A stretch of DNA of 44,680 nt from Dysgonamonadaceae bacterium (lineage in GTDB: Bacteria; Bacteroidota; Bacteroidia; Bacteroidales; Azobacteroidaceae), in NCBI GenBank assembly GCA_031263685.1, contig JAISFI010000035.1, positions 1 to 44,680 on the forward strand, given 5' to 3'. A program made the translations under genes and the position numbers. Positions within the stretch are counted from its first letter, which is position 1. Each line of letters opens with the position of its first letter. The notes beneath the pieces were generated by a model, which was given only the letters and a program-made list of their open reading frames with translations, had not been told where the DNA came from and did not search any database. Positions 1 through 8,051 of this stretch are shown here, piece after piece.

Positions 1-173
1 AGCGCCACCACCGGCAGCCCCAGCCCGGCGGTAGCGGTATTGTTACTTCCGTTCAAATCCAGCACAACGCCCGAACGCGGAGGCGTCAGGTCGCCAATGC
101 GCACCTGAGCCTGTAAAACACTCATCGCCGAGAATAACAGAAACGATAGAACTAAAAAATGCTTTGTTTTCAT
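1..173 (-). CDS. Exported protein, N-terminal fragment (runs off the window)
   Basis: The ATG is at 173 on the minus strand and the frame stays open to the window edge, giving about 57 residues. Residues 1-23 form a signal peptide: Lys at 2 and 4, a Leu/Phe/Ser/Val core, then an Ala-Gln-Ala-Gln end where cleavage is likely. The mature part begins VRIGDLTPP and goes on to a segment with VLDLNG and GLGLP. This resembles the start of many Bacteroidetes secreted or surface proteins that begin AQVxIG...LDL...GLxLP, but no domain is visible in so short a piece. It is probably exported to the periplasm or surface. The function is unknown. Confidence 0.6.
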   Translation of the reverse strand, partial: MKTKHFLVLSFLLFSAMSVLQAQVRIGDLTPPRSGVVLDLNGSNNTATAGLGLPVVA

Positions 174-182
174 TACGTTTTT

Positions 183-238
183 GTTTGTATTGTTAATTAT
201 TAACTGTTAATTATTAATTGTTAATTATTAATTATTAC
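183..238. repeat. AT-only degenerate direct repeat
   Basis: This stretch is built from variations of TTAATTATTAA and ACTGTTAATTATTAA. A near-identical run is present at 2727-2759 between the adaptor and channel genes of the efflux operon. It is probably a dispersed low-complexity intergenic element. No regulatory role is visible. Confidence 0.5.
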
Positions 239-366
239 GGGATAATCGCGCTCACAATCTCACTCCACGGCCCCTCCTCCTCGCGTGTATTTACCCAGCA
301 GAGGCAGAAATAGACGACCCATTGAAGAAAAGATTTGTCTTTCGGAGGCAAATAATCATTTGACAT
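235..366 (-). pseudogene. Truncated remnant of a Bacteroidetes 'NDYxPxxDxxFxxW' protein
   Basis: An ATG at 366 opens a 43-residue frame starting MSNDYLPPKDKSFLQW. Many Bacteroidetes genomes carry a family of roughly 200-residue proteins of unknown function that start M-x-(N/K)-DY-(I/L)-P, followed by an acidic residue and F..W. This frame shows that opening and then stops at 235, just before the AT-only repeat, so only the first helix remains. The start codon overlaps the stop of the heptad-repeat frame (356-823). The likely reading is a gene cut off by a rearrangement. The family match is from memory of the motif, and a genuine small protein cannot be excluded. Confidence 0.4.
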
Positions 367-823
367 AATAAAAATTTTTAATTGGTTTATATTTAATATT
401 TTGCATAAAGCCGGAGACATTTTGGCCATGGCCGGAAACATTTTGGCCGCGGCCGGAAACATTTTGGCCGTGGCCGGAAACATTTTGGCCATGGCCGGAG
501 ACATTTTGGCCGTGGCCGGAGACATTTTGGCCGTGGCCGGAGACATTTTGGCCATGGCCGGAGACATTTTGGCCATGGCCGGAGACATTTTGGCCATGGC
601 CGGAGACATTTTGGCCGTGGCCGGAGACATTTTGGCCATGGCCGGAAACATTTTGGCCGTGGCCGGAAACATTTTGGCCGTGGCCGGAGACATTTTGGCC
701 GTGGCCGGAAACATTTTGGCCGTGGCCGGAAACATTTTGGCCGTGGCCGGAAATATATTTGCCGTGGCTAAAAACATCCTGGACGATATAAATAATAAAA
801 GTTAAATCTTTGATTTTGCGCAA
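356..823 (-). CDS. Possible heptad-repeat protein (SGHGQNV repeats)
   Basis: This 155-residue frame has about 17 copies of the heptad SGHGQNV between a 25-residue start and a 15-residue tail. No other known domain is visible. The two variable positions of the DNA repeat fall almost entirely on silent third positions here: GTC/GTT for Val and CAT/CAC for His, with a single Arg variant. In the other two open frames (235-777 minus and 401-805 plus) the same variation changes amino acids (S/F and M/T; D/N and M/V). That favours this frame as the coding one, if any is. Against it, the only start is TTG at 823. A promoter at 1008-1037 points in this direction. Confidence 0.35.
   Translation of the reverse strand: MRKIKDLTFIIYIVQDVFSHGKYISGHGQNVSGHGQNVSGHGQNVSGHGQNVSGHGQNVSGHGQNVSGHGQNVSGHGQNVSGHGQNVSGHGQNVSGHGQNVSGHGQNVSGHGQNVSGHGQNVSGRGQNVSGHGQNVSGFMQNIKYKPIKNFYYVK
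410..766. repeat. 21-bp tandem repeat, 17 units
   Basis: The unit is GGA(g/a)ACATTTTGGCC(a/g)TGGCC, counted as 21 bp with its neighbours. Seventeen full units run from 410 to 766 and a decayed unit follows. Variation is nearly limited to two G/A transitions per unit, plus one GCG variant near 450. The unit contains the palindrome GGCCATGGCC. Since 21 is divisible by three, three frames stay open through the whole array. There are no spacers, so it is not a CRISPR array. Confidence 0.97.
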
Positions 824-971
824 CGGATTTGGTTTTTCCGTGATAAGTTTTATTGCAGTTATGCGCGCGCCAACGCTTCATAGATGTGTGTGTGGCGAAA
901 TCATTCGGAATCTCCGAATAATCACCGTAAAGAAAATACAAATTCATATTATTTGTTTCCACAACTATCAT
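768..971 (-). CDS. Small hypothetical ORF upstream of the minisatellite
   Basis: A 67-residue frame with ATG at 971 and a stop at 768, immediately before the tandem array. I recognise no domain. It is rich in Asn, Tyr, His and Lys. The reason to list it is the well-formed Bacteroidetes promoter (1008-1037) about 40 nt ahead of the ATG, with no other gene between. Its end abutting the array suggests that the array inserted into, or expanded within, an older gene. A frameshift near 770-820 would join it to the heptad-repeat frame. It may also be only an untranslated leader. Confidence 0.3.
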   Translation of the reverse strand: MIVVETNNMNLYFLYGDYSEIPNDFATHTSMKRWRAHNCNKTYHGKTKSVAQNQRFNFYYLYRPGCF

Positions 972-1007
972 AATACCGTTTAACTCTTAGTCTTAAAACT
1001 TTGGGCG

Positions 1008-1037
1008 CAAAAGTAATGCAAAAAAATGGAAAACAAA
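1008..1037 (-). promoter_or_regulatory. Bacteroidetes-type promoter of the minisatellite locus
   Basis: On the minus strand a TTTG (1037-1034) is followed after 18 nt by TACTTTTG (1015-1008), close to the consensus TTTG-N19/20-TAnnTTTG. Transcription would start near 1000 and run through the 67-residue ORF, the 21-bp array and the gene remnant. Confidence 0.55.
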
Positions 1038-1078
1038 ATATTTGGAGAAGTTTTTAAACTAAAAGATTTTTATTATCC

Positions 1079-1172
1079 GAACTGTGATTCCTTTGATTAA
1101 ATGAGGGCTATGATTTTCTTTTGCTCGTAAAAGGAATCATAATCCTCATTAAAATCATTCTAATCACAGTTC
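1079..1172. repeat. Palindromic dispersed repeat, copy 1
   Basis: A 94-bp imperfect palindrome bounded by perfect 11-bp terminal inverted repeats, GAACTGTGATT and AATCACAGTTC. The inner arms also pair (AATGAGG/CCTCATT, TATGATT/AATCATA). A copy in the opposite orientation lies at 34699-34799. It sits just past the stop of the cusB-like gene, so it could also act as a transcript end. It has no coding capacity. Confidence 0.85.
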
Positions 1173-1190
1173 AGACTTTTAGTTTTCAGT

Positions 1191-2723
1191 TCACTTCCTG
1201 TATTTACAACATTCCGGCAGCGCCTGATAAACCGCATCATCTGCGCGGTACTTTTCCGTATCATGTCCGGCTTTTGCAATCGCTTGGGAAACAGCGTCGA
1301 TAGAGGTTTCATCTGCATCGAAAGTTAGATGCAAGTCGTTCGTTTCGCTATTCCACGAAGCAGAGGTTACGCCGGCCAGGTGTTGGGCTGCCGTTTCGAT
1401 TCGCTCCCTGCACATGTCGCAGGAACCTGCTACCCGGATAACGGCATGTTTATCGACGTGCTTATCGGCATGTTTAAGAGGCTTGTTCATCATACTGCGT
1501 TTACCTTCCAGTTGGGCGCTGGCGTCGATAGTAAATGCGCCGCTGGTGACAATCTCCTCGCCTTCGGAGAGACCTGACAAGACAATATACGAATGACCGG
1601 GCGTAGCTGCAATTTCTATCTCCCGAAGGGTAAAGGCAAGAACATTTGTATGCGCCTGTTTGAGGTAAACGATAGAACGCTTGCCCGTCCAGAGTACGGC
1701 TGTTTTGGGAATGACGATGGGATGACCACTCTGCTGCAGGATGGCGTTGACGGTAGCGTGGGCATACATTTCCGGTTTGAGTTGCAGGCCGGAGTTGGGA
1801 GTTTCTACCCGTATCCTTGCGGTGCGGGTGGTTTTGTCGAGCACCGGATCAATAAAGGTAATGTTTCCACGAAAGGTTTTACCGGGCAGGGATTGCAGGG
1901 TGTATTCGACTTTATTACCGATTTTCAAGTAGGGAAGGTCGGCTTCGTAAGCATCGAACATCGCCCAGACGGAAGAAAGGTCGGCGAGTTTGAACAGTAT
2001 GCTTCCCGGATTGATGTAATCGCCCTCTTCTACATTTTTGGCGATGACAACGCCACTTGCATCGGCGATGATGTCGACAAAAGGAGATACCTTGCCCGAC
2101 TGTTCGATAGCGGCAATTTGAGTGTCGGTTAGCTTCCACGACCGGAGTTTTTCACGGGCAGCTTGTAGAATTGCCGGTTGAGCGCTTCCAATCTTTATGG
2201 CTTCCAACAGTTCCTGCTGCGCATTGAGCCAATCGGGAGAATAGACGCTGGCAAGGACTTGACCTTTACGGACATTTTCGCCGGTGAAATTGACGTGCAG
2301 TTGTTCGATCCGCCCATTGATGTGGGAAACCAGGGAATGGGCAGTACGCTCATTGGCCTGTATAACACCGTAGAGGCTAAGCTCCATCTTCGGATTGCTC
2401 CGGCCGACAATCGTTGTCTGGATATTGGCAAGAGCCGCAGCTTCTTCCGACAGTATAATGGCATCTGTATCAATAGCCTCACTCCCACCCCCGCCTGTCT
2501 TTAGCGGAATGAGATCCATGGCGCAGATGGGACATTTTCCCTTTTTGTCCTGCCGGATTTGAGGGTGCATAGAACAAGTCCATATCTGCGATGCTTCGGA
2601 GTGAGTCTGTGCAGTATCGTCATGTTGATCGGAAGACGGGGCGCTGAGAAATAGCCAGCCAAGGAATAAACCGGCGGCAAGGAAAAGTCCGTAGCGGACG
2701 TAAATGTTGAATATTGACTTCAT
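1191..2723 (-). CDS. cusB: CusB-type periplasmic adaptor with metal-binding and HMA domains
   Basis: This is the membrane-fusion subunit of a heavy-metal RND efflux system, linking the inner-membrane pump to the outer-membrane channel. The 510 residues show an N-terminal membrane anchor at about 9-28 and a heavy-metal-binding domain at about 48-74 (WTCSMHP, then CPICAMDLIPL). The usual lipoyl/hairpin/beta-barrel adaptor body follows (VNFTGENVRKGQVLASVYSP, EGDYINPGSILFKLADLSSVW). After a His/Lys/Asp-rich linker comes a C-terminal HMA domain with GSCDMC (Cys 435 and 438), and the protein ends with another Cys pair. The HMA domain is an addition to the basic CusB layout and probably binds Cu or Ag in the periplasm. 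It is the last gene of the operon, 60 bp after the TolC-like gene. Confidence 0.93.
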   Translation of the reverse strand: MKSIFNIYVRYGLFLAAGLFLGWLFLSAPSSDQHDDTAQTHSEASQIWTCSMHPQIRQDKKGKCPICAMDLIPLKTGGGGSEAIDTDAIILSEEAAALANIQTTIVGRSNPKMELSLYGVIQANERTAHSLVSHINGRIEQLHVNFTGENVRKGQVLASVYSPDWLNAQQELLEAIKIGSAQPAILQAAREKLRSWKLTDTQIAAIEQSGKVSPFVDIIADASGVVIAKNVEEGDYINPGSILFKLADLSSVWAMFDAYEADLPYLKIGNKVEYTLQSLPGKTFRGNITFIDPVLDKTTRTARIRVETPNSGLQLKPEMYAHATVNAILQQSGHPIVIPKTAVLWTGKRSIVYLKQAHTNVLAFTLREIEIAATPGHSYIVLSGLSEGEEIVTSGAFTIDASAQLEGKRSMMNKPLKHADKHVDKHAVIRVAGSCDMCRERIETAAQHLAGVTSASWNSETNDLHLTFDADETSIDAVSQAIAKAGHDTEKYRADDAVYQALPECCKYRK

Positions 2724-2726
2724 AGG

Positions 2727-2759
2727 AATTAATAATTAACAGTTAATAATTAATAATTA
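2727..2759. repeat. AT-only repeat, second copy
   Basis: The run of TTAATAATTAACAGTTAAT type matches the stretch at 183-238 in inverted orientation. It fills most of the short gap between the channel and adaptor genes. Confidence 0.45.
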
Positions 2760-2783
2760 GCTGACGCTTGTTTTGTGCAATTT

Positions 2784-4289
2784 TTAGTTCTCATTTAAAT
2801 ACATATTGTGAATCATGGCCACAACCGTGTTGTAGGCGGCAATTGCTTCCGCTTCTTTCAGTTGATAATCCAGTTGTTGACGCTGAACCTGGATGACTGC
2901 GCTTAAATCGCTTCTGCTGGAAGCAAATTCGCGGACAAGCAGTTCGCAGGCTGTACACGCCAATGCAGCCTGTTTCCGGTAAAGTTCGATTCGGCGGGAA
3001 GCATCGTCTAATTGATGTTTGAATTGGGCTAACTCGGCCTCAAAGTTGAGGAGAGCGTCCGCATATTTCGCTTCCGTTGCCTGTTGTTGAAACGTTGCTT
3101 CTTTTTTAGCCGATTTGTATTTTCTGCGGAAAACAGGGATGGTGACGGATAGCATGGGCATTATCATATCTTTACCGTTCATCGCATTCATGCTGTTCAT
3201 CTCTGTAGAAGCAGCATTTGCTCCTGTTTTGCCAATCAGCATGTATTGCAGGCCAATGCCGAACATGGGATAACTCATCTTATCGGTCATAGCTGCTTTT
3301 GCCTTGTATGAGAGCGCTTCTTCTTTTAACATTCCCAGCATCGGATTCTGTTCGCTAACGGAGCGGAGAACAGCTTCCGTATCCAGGATACAGGCCGTTT
3401 GTGAAATTTTTTCGGGAATGATAAGCTCTTCGTTTGCAGAACGGTTCAGGAGTGCATTGAAACGTGCTTTGCCGGCGGTGATCTCGGACAGGATGCTCTG
3501 GATATTACTTTCCAGTTCTACGATTTCCAACTGGATACGCAGCACTTCCGAGAGGCCGGAAGATGATTGTCCCATGTTGCCGGAGCTATTCATAGAAGAC
3601 ATTGCAGAAGATGCGGAGGGCGACGAAGACGATTGCATCGAAGCATTGCTTCCCTTACCCATGTTCATGCCGGCAGAAGAGCCGCTCATGGCTGCCAAAG
3701 AGGTAACAGAAGAGGTGTTGGAAGTGGTGGCGCTGGAAAGATTGCTTCCGGAAAGATTGTTGCCGGAGGAAAATTTCCGGATGGCGAGGGCTTCCAGTTG
3801 CGTTAAGAGATTTTTGTTCGACTGGGTGTTGATAAGCTTTTGTTGCAGTGTGCAGAGCGTAAACCATTGGGTTTTAACTTGCAGGTACAAGCGGTTTTTG
3901 GCTTCCCGGAATTGCTCAAAAGCCATTTTTGCCATGTGGTGCGCTTCGGTTTCGGCAGCCTTCCGGGTACCAAACCAGGGGAACATTTGCATAAGTTGGA
4001 AGCGAGCAATCTCACGTCCGCCAACAATATCCATCGGTTCAAGAAAGAAGCCGATGTCCAGTTTCGGATCTTCGTAGGCGCCGGCTTGCGGTATTTTCTG
4101 CAAAGCAGCTTTGTAGGTATGGAAAGCAGCTTCTACGGCGGCATTGTTGGAAGCGGCAATTTGCAGGTAATGATTCAAGGAATCGGATGATTCCTGTGCG
4201 GACAGCATCGTTGCAGATAACAGCAACCATAGCGACAAGGCTCTATTGACCTTAAATGTCAGATATCGATATATTTCTAATGGCTTCAT
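2784..4289 (-). CDS. TolC-family outer-membrane channel with Met/Ser-rich inserts
   Basis: Outer-membrane efflux channel, the CusC equivalent of the operon. The 501 residues start with a signal peptide at about 1-31 (cleavage after LSA). TolC-family features include EDPKLDIGF, the FPWFGTR segment near 103-109, and two repeats of long helices ending in SEVLRIQLE and SDLSAVIQVQRQQLDYQLKEAE. Unusual is a 70-residue low-complexity insert at about 175-245, rich in Ser, Asn, Gly and Met (motifs such as GMNMGKG, SSMNSSGNMG). It sits where the family has the periplasmic tip. A second Met-rich loop is at about 350-379. Met-rich loops bind Cu(I) or Ag(I) in other proteins, so a role in metal handling is plausible but inferred. 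The ATG overlaps the stop of the pump gene by 4 nt. Confidence 0.92.
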   Translation of the reverse strand: MKPLEIYRYLTFKVNRALSLWLLLSATMLSAQESSDSLNHYLQIAASNNAAVEAAFHTYKAALQKIPQAGAYEDPKLDIGFFLEPMDIVGGREIARFQLMQMFPWFGTRKAAETEAHHMAKMAFEQFREAKNRLYLQVKTQWFTLCTLQQKLINTQSNKNLLTQLEALAIRKFSSGNNLSGSNLSSATTSNTSSVTSLAAMSGSSAGMNMGKGSNASMQSSSSPSASSAMSSMNSSGNMGQSSSGLSEVLRIQLEIVELESNIQSILSEITAGKARFNALLNRSANEELIIPEKISQTACILDTEAVLRSVSEQNPMLGMLKEEALSYKAKAAMTDKMSYPMFGIGLQYMLIGKTGANAASTEMNSMNAMNGKDMIMPMLSVTIPVFRRKYKSAKKEATFQQQATEAKYADALLNFEAELAQFKHQLDDASRRIELYRKQAALACTACELLVREFASSRSDLSAVIQVQRQQLDYQLKEAEAIAAYNTVVAMIHNMYLNEN

Positions 4290-7200
4290 GACTTTATTTT
4301 TGACGAATGGTTTTTAACTTGGATTTTTCCTTCTCTCCACCAGCATTGCAGCACCGGAACGACGAATATCGTCATAGATTGTATTAACATGCCTCCGAAT
4401 GTCGGGATTGCCATTGGAATCATGATGTCCGATCCTCTGCCGGAAGAGGTTAATACAGGAAGTAAGGCTATCAGCGTAGAAGCCGTTGTCATGGCTGCGG
4501 GACGGACACGCCTTAATCCGGCAAACACTACGGCTTCGCGGATTTCTTCCCTGCTTTTCGGATCTCTTTCGATGAATGTTTCATGGATGTAAGTCCCCAT
4601 CAACACCCCGTCGCTCGTGGAAATCCCGAACAGTGCGATAAAGCCAACCCATACGGCAATGCTCAGGTTGATGGGATGTATCTGGAACACCTCCCGGATA
4701 TTCACACCGCCAACAGAGAAATTGAGAAACCAGGATTCTCCATACAGCCATAGCAATATAAATCCTCCGGCAAAAGCGACGAATACTCCCGAGAAATGGA
4801 TGAGCGAAGCCGTCACCGTTTTGAACTGGAAATACAGGATGAGCAAGATCAGGAATAAACTTAACGGAATGACAATCAGCAAGCGTTTCGTTGCCCGCTC
4901 CTGCTGTTCATAATTTCCGGCGAATGTATAGGAAACGCCCTCCGGTAAGCGTATGGCGCCCGAAGCTAATTGATCCTGCAAAAAACGGTCGGCCTCCTTC
5001 ACGACGTCCACTTCGGCGCTGCCGGCCGCTTTGTCGAAGATGATGTATCCCAGAAGAAAGGTATTTTCACTTTGAATCATTTGCGCTCCTTTAGTATAGT
5101 CGATGTCGGCGACTTCCGACAAGGGGATTTGCGCCCCTGTTGCTGTCGGAACGATGAGGCGGGCGAGTGCTTCGGGACTGTCCCGCAATTCGCGCGGATA
5201 CCTCAGGCGGACAGAAAAACGCTCCCGCCCTTCAACAGTGGTTGTTAGCGACATCCCTCCGACAGCGGCGCTGATAACCTCCTGCAAATCATTGACGGTA
5301 ATTCCATAACGCGCCATATTCTTCCGGTTGAGCTTGATTTCGAGGTATGGCGCGCCTACCGCCCGATCATAAAATACGGTCGACGGCAAAATGGAAGGAA
5401 CTTCTTTTAATGCAGCTTCCAGCGTTTTTCCTCCAGCTTCAATAGATTCCAGGTCAGGCCCATACACTTTCAATCCCATCGGCGCACGCATACCGGTCGA
5501 CAACATCACTAAACGCGCCTCTATCGGCTGTAATTTCGGCGCCGAGGTTAGACCCGGTAAATGGGATACGTTGATGATTTCCTGCCAAATATCATCCGTT
5601 GTTCGGATATGACTGCGCCATTGGCGGAAATAATCTCCTTGTGCATCAAGCTGCAAACTGTCTGCCGGAATAAGCCGGAAACCGTCTGCCGGCTGGTAAG
5701 TTGTTCCGTCTTTGAGGATGAAAGCGCCTTTTCGGTCAACTCTGAATCGTTGTCGGCGGCCATTTTCGTCCAATATATATTCCGGACGATAGTTGATGGT
5801 GTTTTCAAACATCTGCACCGGCGCCGGATCCAGGGCAGAAAGAACACGTCCCCATTTGCCGACGGTGACATCTACTTCGGGAATGTGAGAAATCCGCTTG
5901 TCTAATGTTTCTATGAACGCAAGATTTTGGGCAACGCCCGTATGCGGCATACTCGTGGGCATCAGGAGAAACGATCCTTCGTTCAAACTCGGCATAAACT
6001 CTTCTCCAATGCCTGACCAAATGATTCCGCCGAACAGGATCGTAGCAACAGGTATTGCCATAAATTTCAATCTGTTGGACAAACACCAGCGCAAAATGCT
6101 TTCATAACGCGCTATCAACACCCAGAAAATAGACAGGATAAGCGCTACGCAGACTACAACGGTAAACAAGTTGGCAAATATTCCTGACTGAGGCCCTATC
6201 GGGAGCCATTCGGTTGTCAGGAAATAAGCCGCCGCCAGTATCGCAATACCCGCATGGAGGTAAGTCACGGTTTTTTCATGTTTCCAACGATGCGCAAACA
6301 GGTTGTTAAGCCCGAACAAAGGCAAGGCGAGCGCAAGATAAACGCCGGTGAACAAAAATAACAGCAATCCACCCGCTACCAATGCAATATTTGCAATCTT
6401 ACGAATCTTCTTCGATGAAAGATTGACGGAAAACAGGAACCAGGCAATGGTCGGCAATACCGTCATTCCCAGCAGCAGTGCCGATGCGAGCGTGATGGTC
6501 TTCGTATAGGCCAGCGGTTTGAAGAGTTTTCCTTCCTGCGCTTCCATAAAAAAGACCGGCAGGAAACTGATAATCGTCGTCAGCATGGCGGTAAACGTGG
6601 GCGTAGAAACTTCGCTGATAGCCTTGTATATCAGTCCGGACAAGGCTTTTCCTCTGGAGATGCCCCTGTTTTCCGGACGTTCCAGATGCCGAACGATATT
6701 TTCGACGAAGACAATCCCCACGTCGACCATCACGCCGATAGCAATCGCGATGCCGGACAGGGCGACGATATTAGCCTCAATATTCAACCGGTGCATAACA
6801 ATGAATGTTGCTAACACTGCTGTCGGCAACAAACTGGAGATAACGACAGAAGCACGAAGGTTTAAAACGAGAACGATGATGACAATGATGCAGATAAGTA
6901 CCTCGTGTATAAGCGTCGATTCCAGCGTTCCGACAGTTTCCCGGATCAATCCCGACCGGTCGTAAAACGGGACAACCGTCACTTTCGAGACACTGCCGTC
7001 GGGCAAGATTTTTTGAGGAAGTCCTGCCTGCATTTCTTTTATCTTGGCTTTCACGTTGTTAATAACTTGCATCGGGTTTGAGCCATAGCGGGCTACCACT
7101 ACGCCGCCTGCGGCTTCCACGCCTTCCTTGTCCAATCCTCCACGACGGGTGGCCGGGCCGAAATTGACGGTAGCGATTTCTTTGATTCTCACGGGAATTC

Positions 7201-8014
7201 CGTTTCTAACTGTTACAACCGCTTCTTCCAGATCGGAAATATGCTTTATATATCCCAATCCCCGGACAAGATACTCGGCCATATTCATTTCAATTGTTTC
7301 CGCACCAATGTCGAGGTTACTTTTTTGTATCGCCGTCATGACATCCATAATCGAAACGTTGAAAGCCCGCAGTGCAGTCGGATTTATCTCTACCTGATAT
7401 TCCCGGACAAACCCTCCGACAGAAGCAACTTCCGATACGCCAATGGCCGATGAAAAGGCGTATTTTACATAAAAATCCTGAATACTTCGCAATTCGTCCG
7501 GATCCCAGCCACCGACGGGTTTTCCGGTTTCAGGATTCCGGCCTTCGAGGGTATACCAGAATATTTGTCCGAGGGCTGTGGCGTCGGGGCCTAATGTCGG
7601 CTGCACCTTGTCGGGCAACAGACCGGATGGCAATGCGTTTAATTTCTCCAGGATACGCGAACGGCTCCAATAAAATTCTACATCGTCATCAAATATGATG
7701 TAGATGAACGACATGCCAAACATCGATGTGCTGCGTATCGTCTTCACACCCGGAATACCCAGCAGTGAAGTGGTGAGTGGATAAGTAATCTGGTCTTGAA
7801 TGTCTTTGGGCGACCGTCCCATCCATTCCGTAGCGACGATTTGCTGATTTTCACCGATGTCCGGAATGGCGTCAACAGGAATAGGGTCTTGTTGCAGCAC
7901 ATTCCAGCGCCAATCAAAGGGCGATACTGAAATACCCCATACAATAAGGAGGACAAATAATGAAACAGTTATCAATTTATTGTCAAGAAAATACTGAATG
8001 ATTTTATTCAACAT
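4286..8014 (-). CDS. cusA: CusA/CzcA heavy-metal RND efflux pump
   Basis: Inner-membrane proton/metal antiporter of the HME-RND class, exporting monovalent (CusA-like) or divalent (CzcA-like) metal ions. Landmarks are the N-terminal membrane helix, the porter domain with PDIGENQQIVATEWMG (51-66), the TM4 segment with the acidic pair Asp431/Glu438 in MVDVGIVFVENI, and MRAPMGLKVYGPD in the second half. At 1242 residues it is about 200 longer than most members. The extra length is a membrane segment after the sixth helix and an insert of about 50 residues after QMFENTINYRPEY. Linkage to a Met-rich channel and an HMA adaptor favours Cu/Ag. The stop overlaps the channel start, so the two are translationally coupled. 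Confidence 0.95.
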   Translation of the reverse strand: MLNKIIQYFLDNKLITVSLFVLLIVWGISVSPFDWRWNVLQQDPIPVDAIPDIGENQQIVATEWMGRSPKDIQDQITYPLTTSLLGIPGVKTIRSTSMFGMSFIYIIFDDDVEFYWSRSRILEKLNALPSGLLPDKVQPTLGPDATALGQIFWYTLEGRNPETGKPVGGWDPDELRSIQDFYVKYAFSSAIGVSEVASVGGFVREYQVEINPTALRAFNVSIMDVMTAIQKSNLDIGAETIEMNMAEYLVRGLGYIKHISDLEEAVVTVRNGIPVRIKEIATVNFGPATRRGGLDKEGVEAAGGVVVARYGSNPMQVINNVKAKIKEMQAGLPQKILPDGSVSKVTVVPFYDRSGLIRETVGTLESTLIHEVLICIIVIIVLVLNLRASVVISSLLPTAVLATFIVMHRLNIEANIVALSGIAIAIGVMVDVGIVFVENIVRHLERPENRGISRGKALSGLIYKAISEVSTPTFTAMLTTIISFLPVFFMEAQEGKLFKPLAYTKTITLASALLLGMTVLPTIAWFLFSVNLSSKKIRKIANIALVAGGLLLFLFTGVYLALALPLFGLNNLFAHRWKHEKTVTYLHAGIAILAAAYFLTTEWLPIGPQSGIFANLFTVVVCVALILSIFWVLIARYESILRWCLSNRLKFMAIPVATILFGGIIWSGIGEEFMPSLNEGSFLLMPTSMPHTGVAQNLAFIETLDKRISHIPEVDVTVGKWGRVLSALDPAPVQMFENTINYRPEYILDENGRRQRFRVDRKGAFILKDGTTYQPADGFRLIPADSLQLDAQGDYFRQWRSHIRTTDDIWQEIINVSHLPGLTSAPKLQPIEARLVMLSTGMRAPMGLKVYGPDLESIEAGGKTLEAALKEVPSILPSTVFYDRAVGAPYLEIKLNRKNMARYGITVNDLQEVISAAVGGMSLTTTVEGRERFSVRLRYPRELRDSPEALARLIVPTATGAQIPLSEVADIDYTKGAQMIQSENTFLLGYIIFDKAAGSAEVDVVKEADRFLQDQLASGAIRLPEGVSYTFAGNYEQQERATKRLLIVIPLSLFLILLILYFQFKTVTASLIHFSGVFVAFAGGFILLWLYGESWFLNFSVGGVNIREVFQIHPINLSIAVWVGFIALFGISTSDGVLMGTYIHETFIERDPKSREEIREAVVFAGLRRVRPAAMTTASTLIALLPVLTSSGRGSDIMIPMAIPTFGGMLIQSMTIFVVPVLQCWWREGKIQVKNHSSKIKS

Positions 8015-8051
8015 GGTTTATTTAAATTAGATATTTATAATTGGATATCAA

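Noticed and set aside
410-766. CRISPR array
   Set aside because: Units are contiguous 21-mers with no unique spacers, and no cas gene is nearby.
367-777. Minus-strand ORF of MFPATAK/MSPAMAK heptads
   Set aside because: The repeat variation is replacement type (S/F, M/T) in this frame. Its C-terminal 43 residues are better read as a separate truncated gene starting at 366.
401-805. Plus-strand ORF of GDILAVA heptads in the minisatellite
   Set aside because: The repeat variation changes Asp/Asn and Met/Val here, the start is TTG, and the only promoter seen points the other way. The open frame follows from a 21-bp unit without stops.
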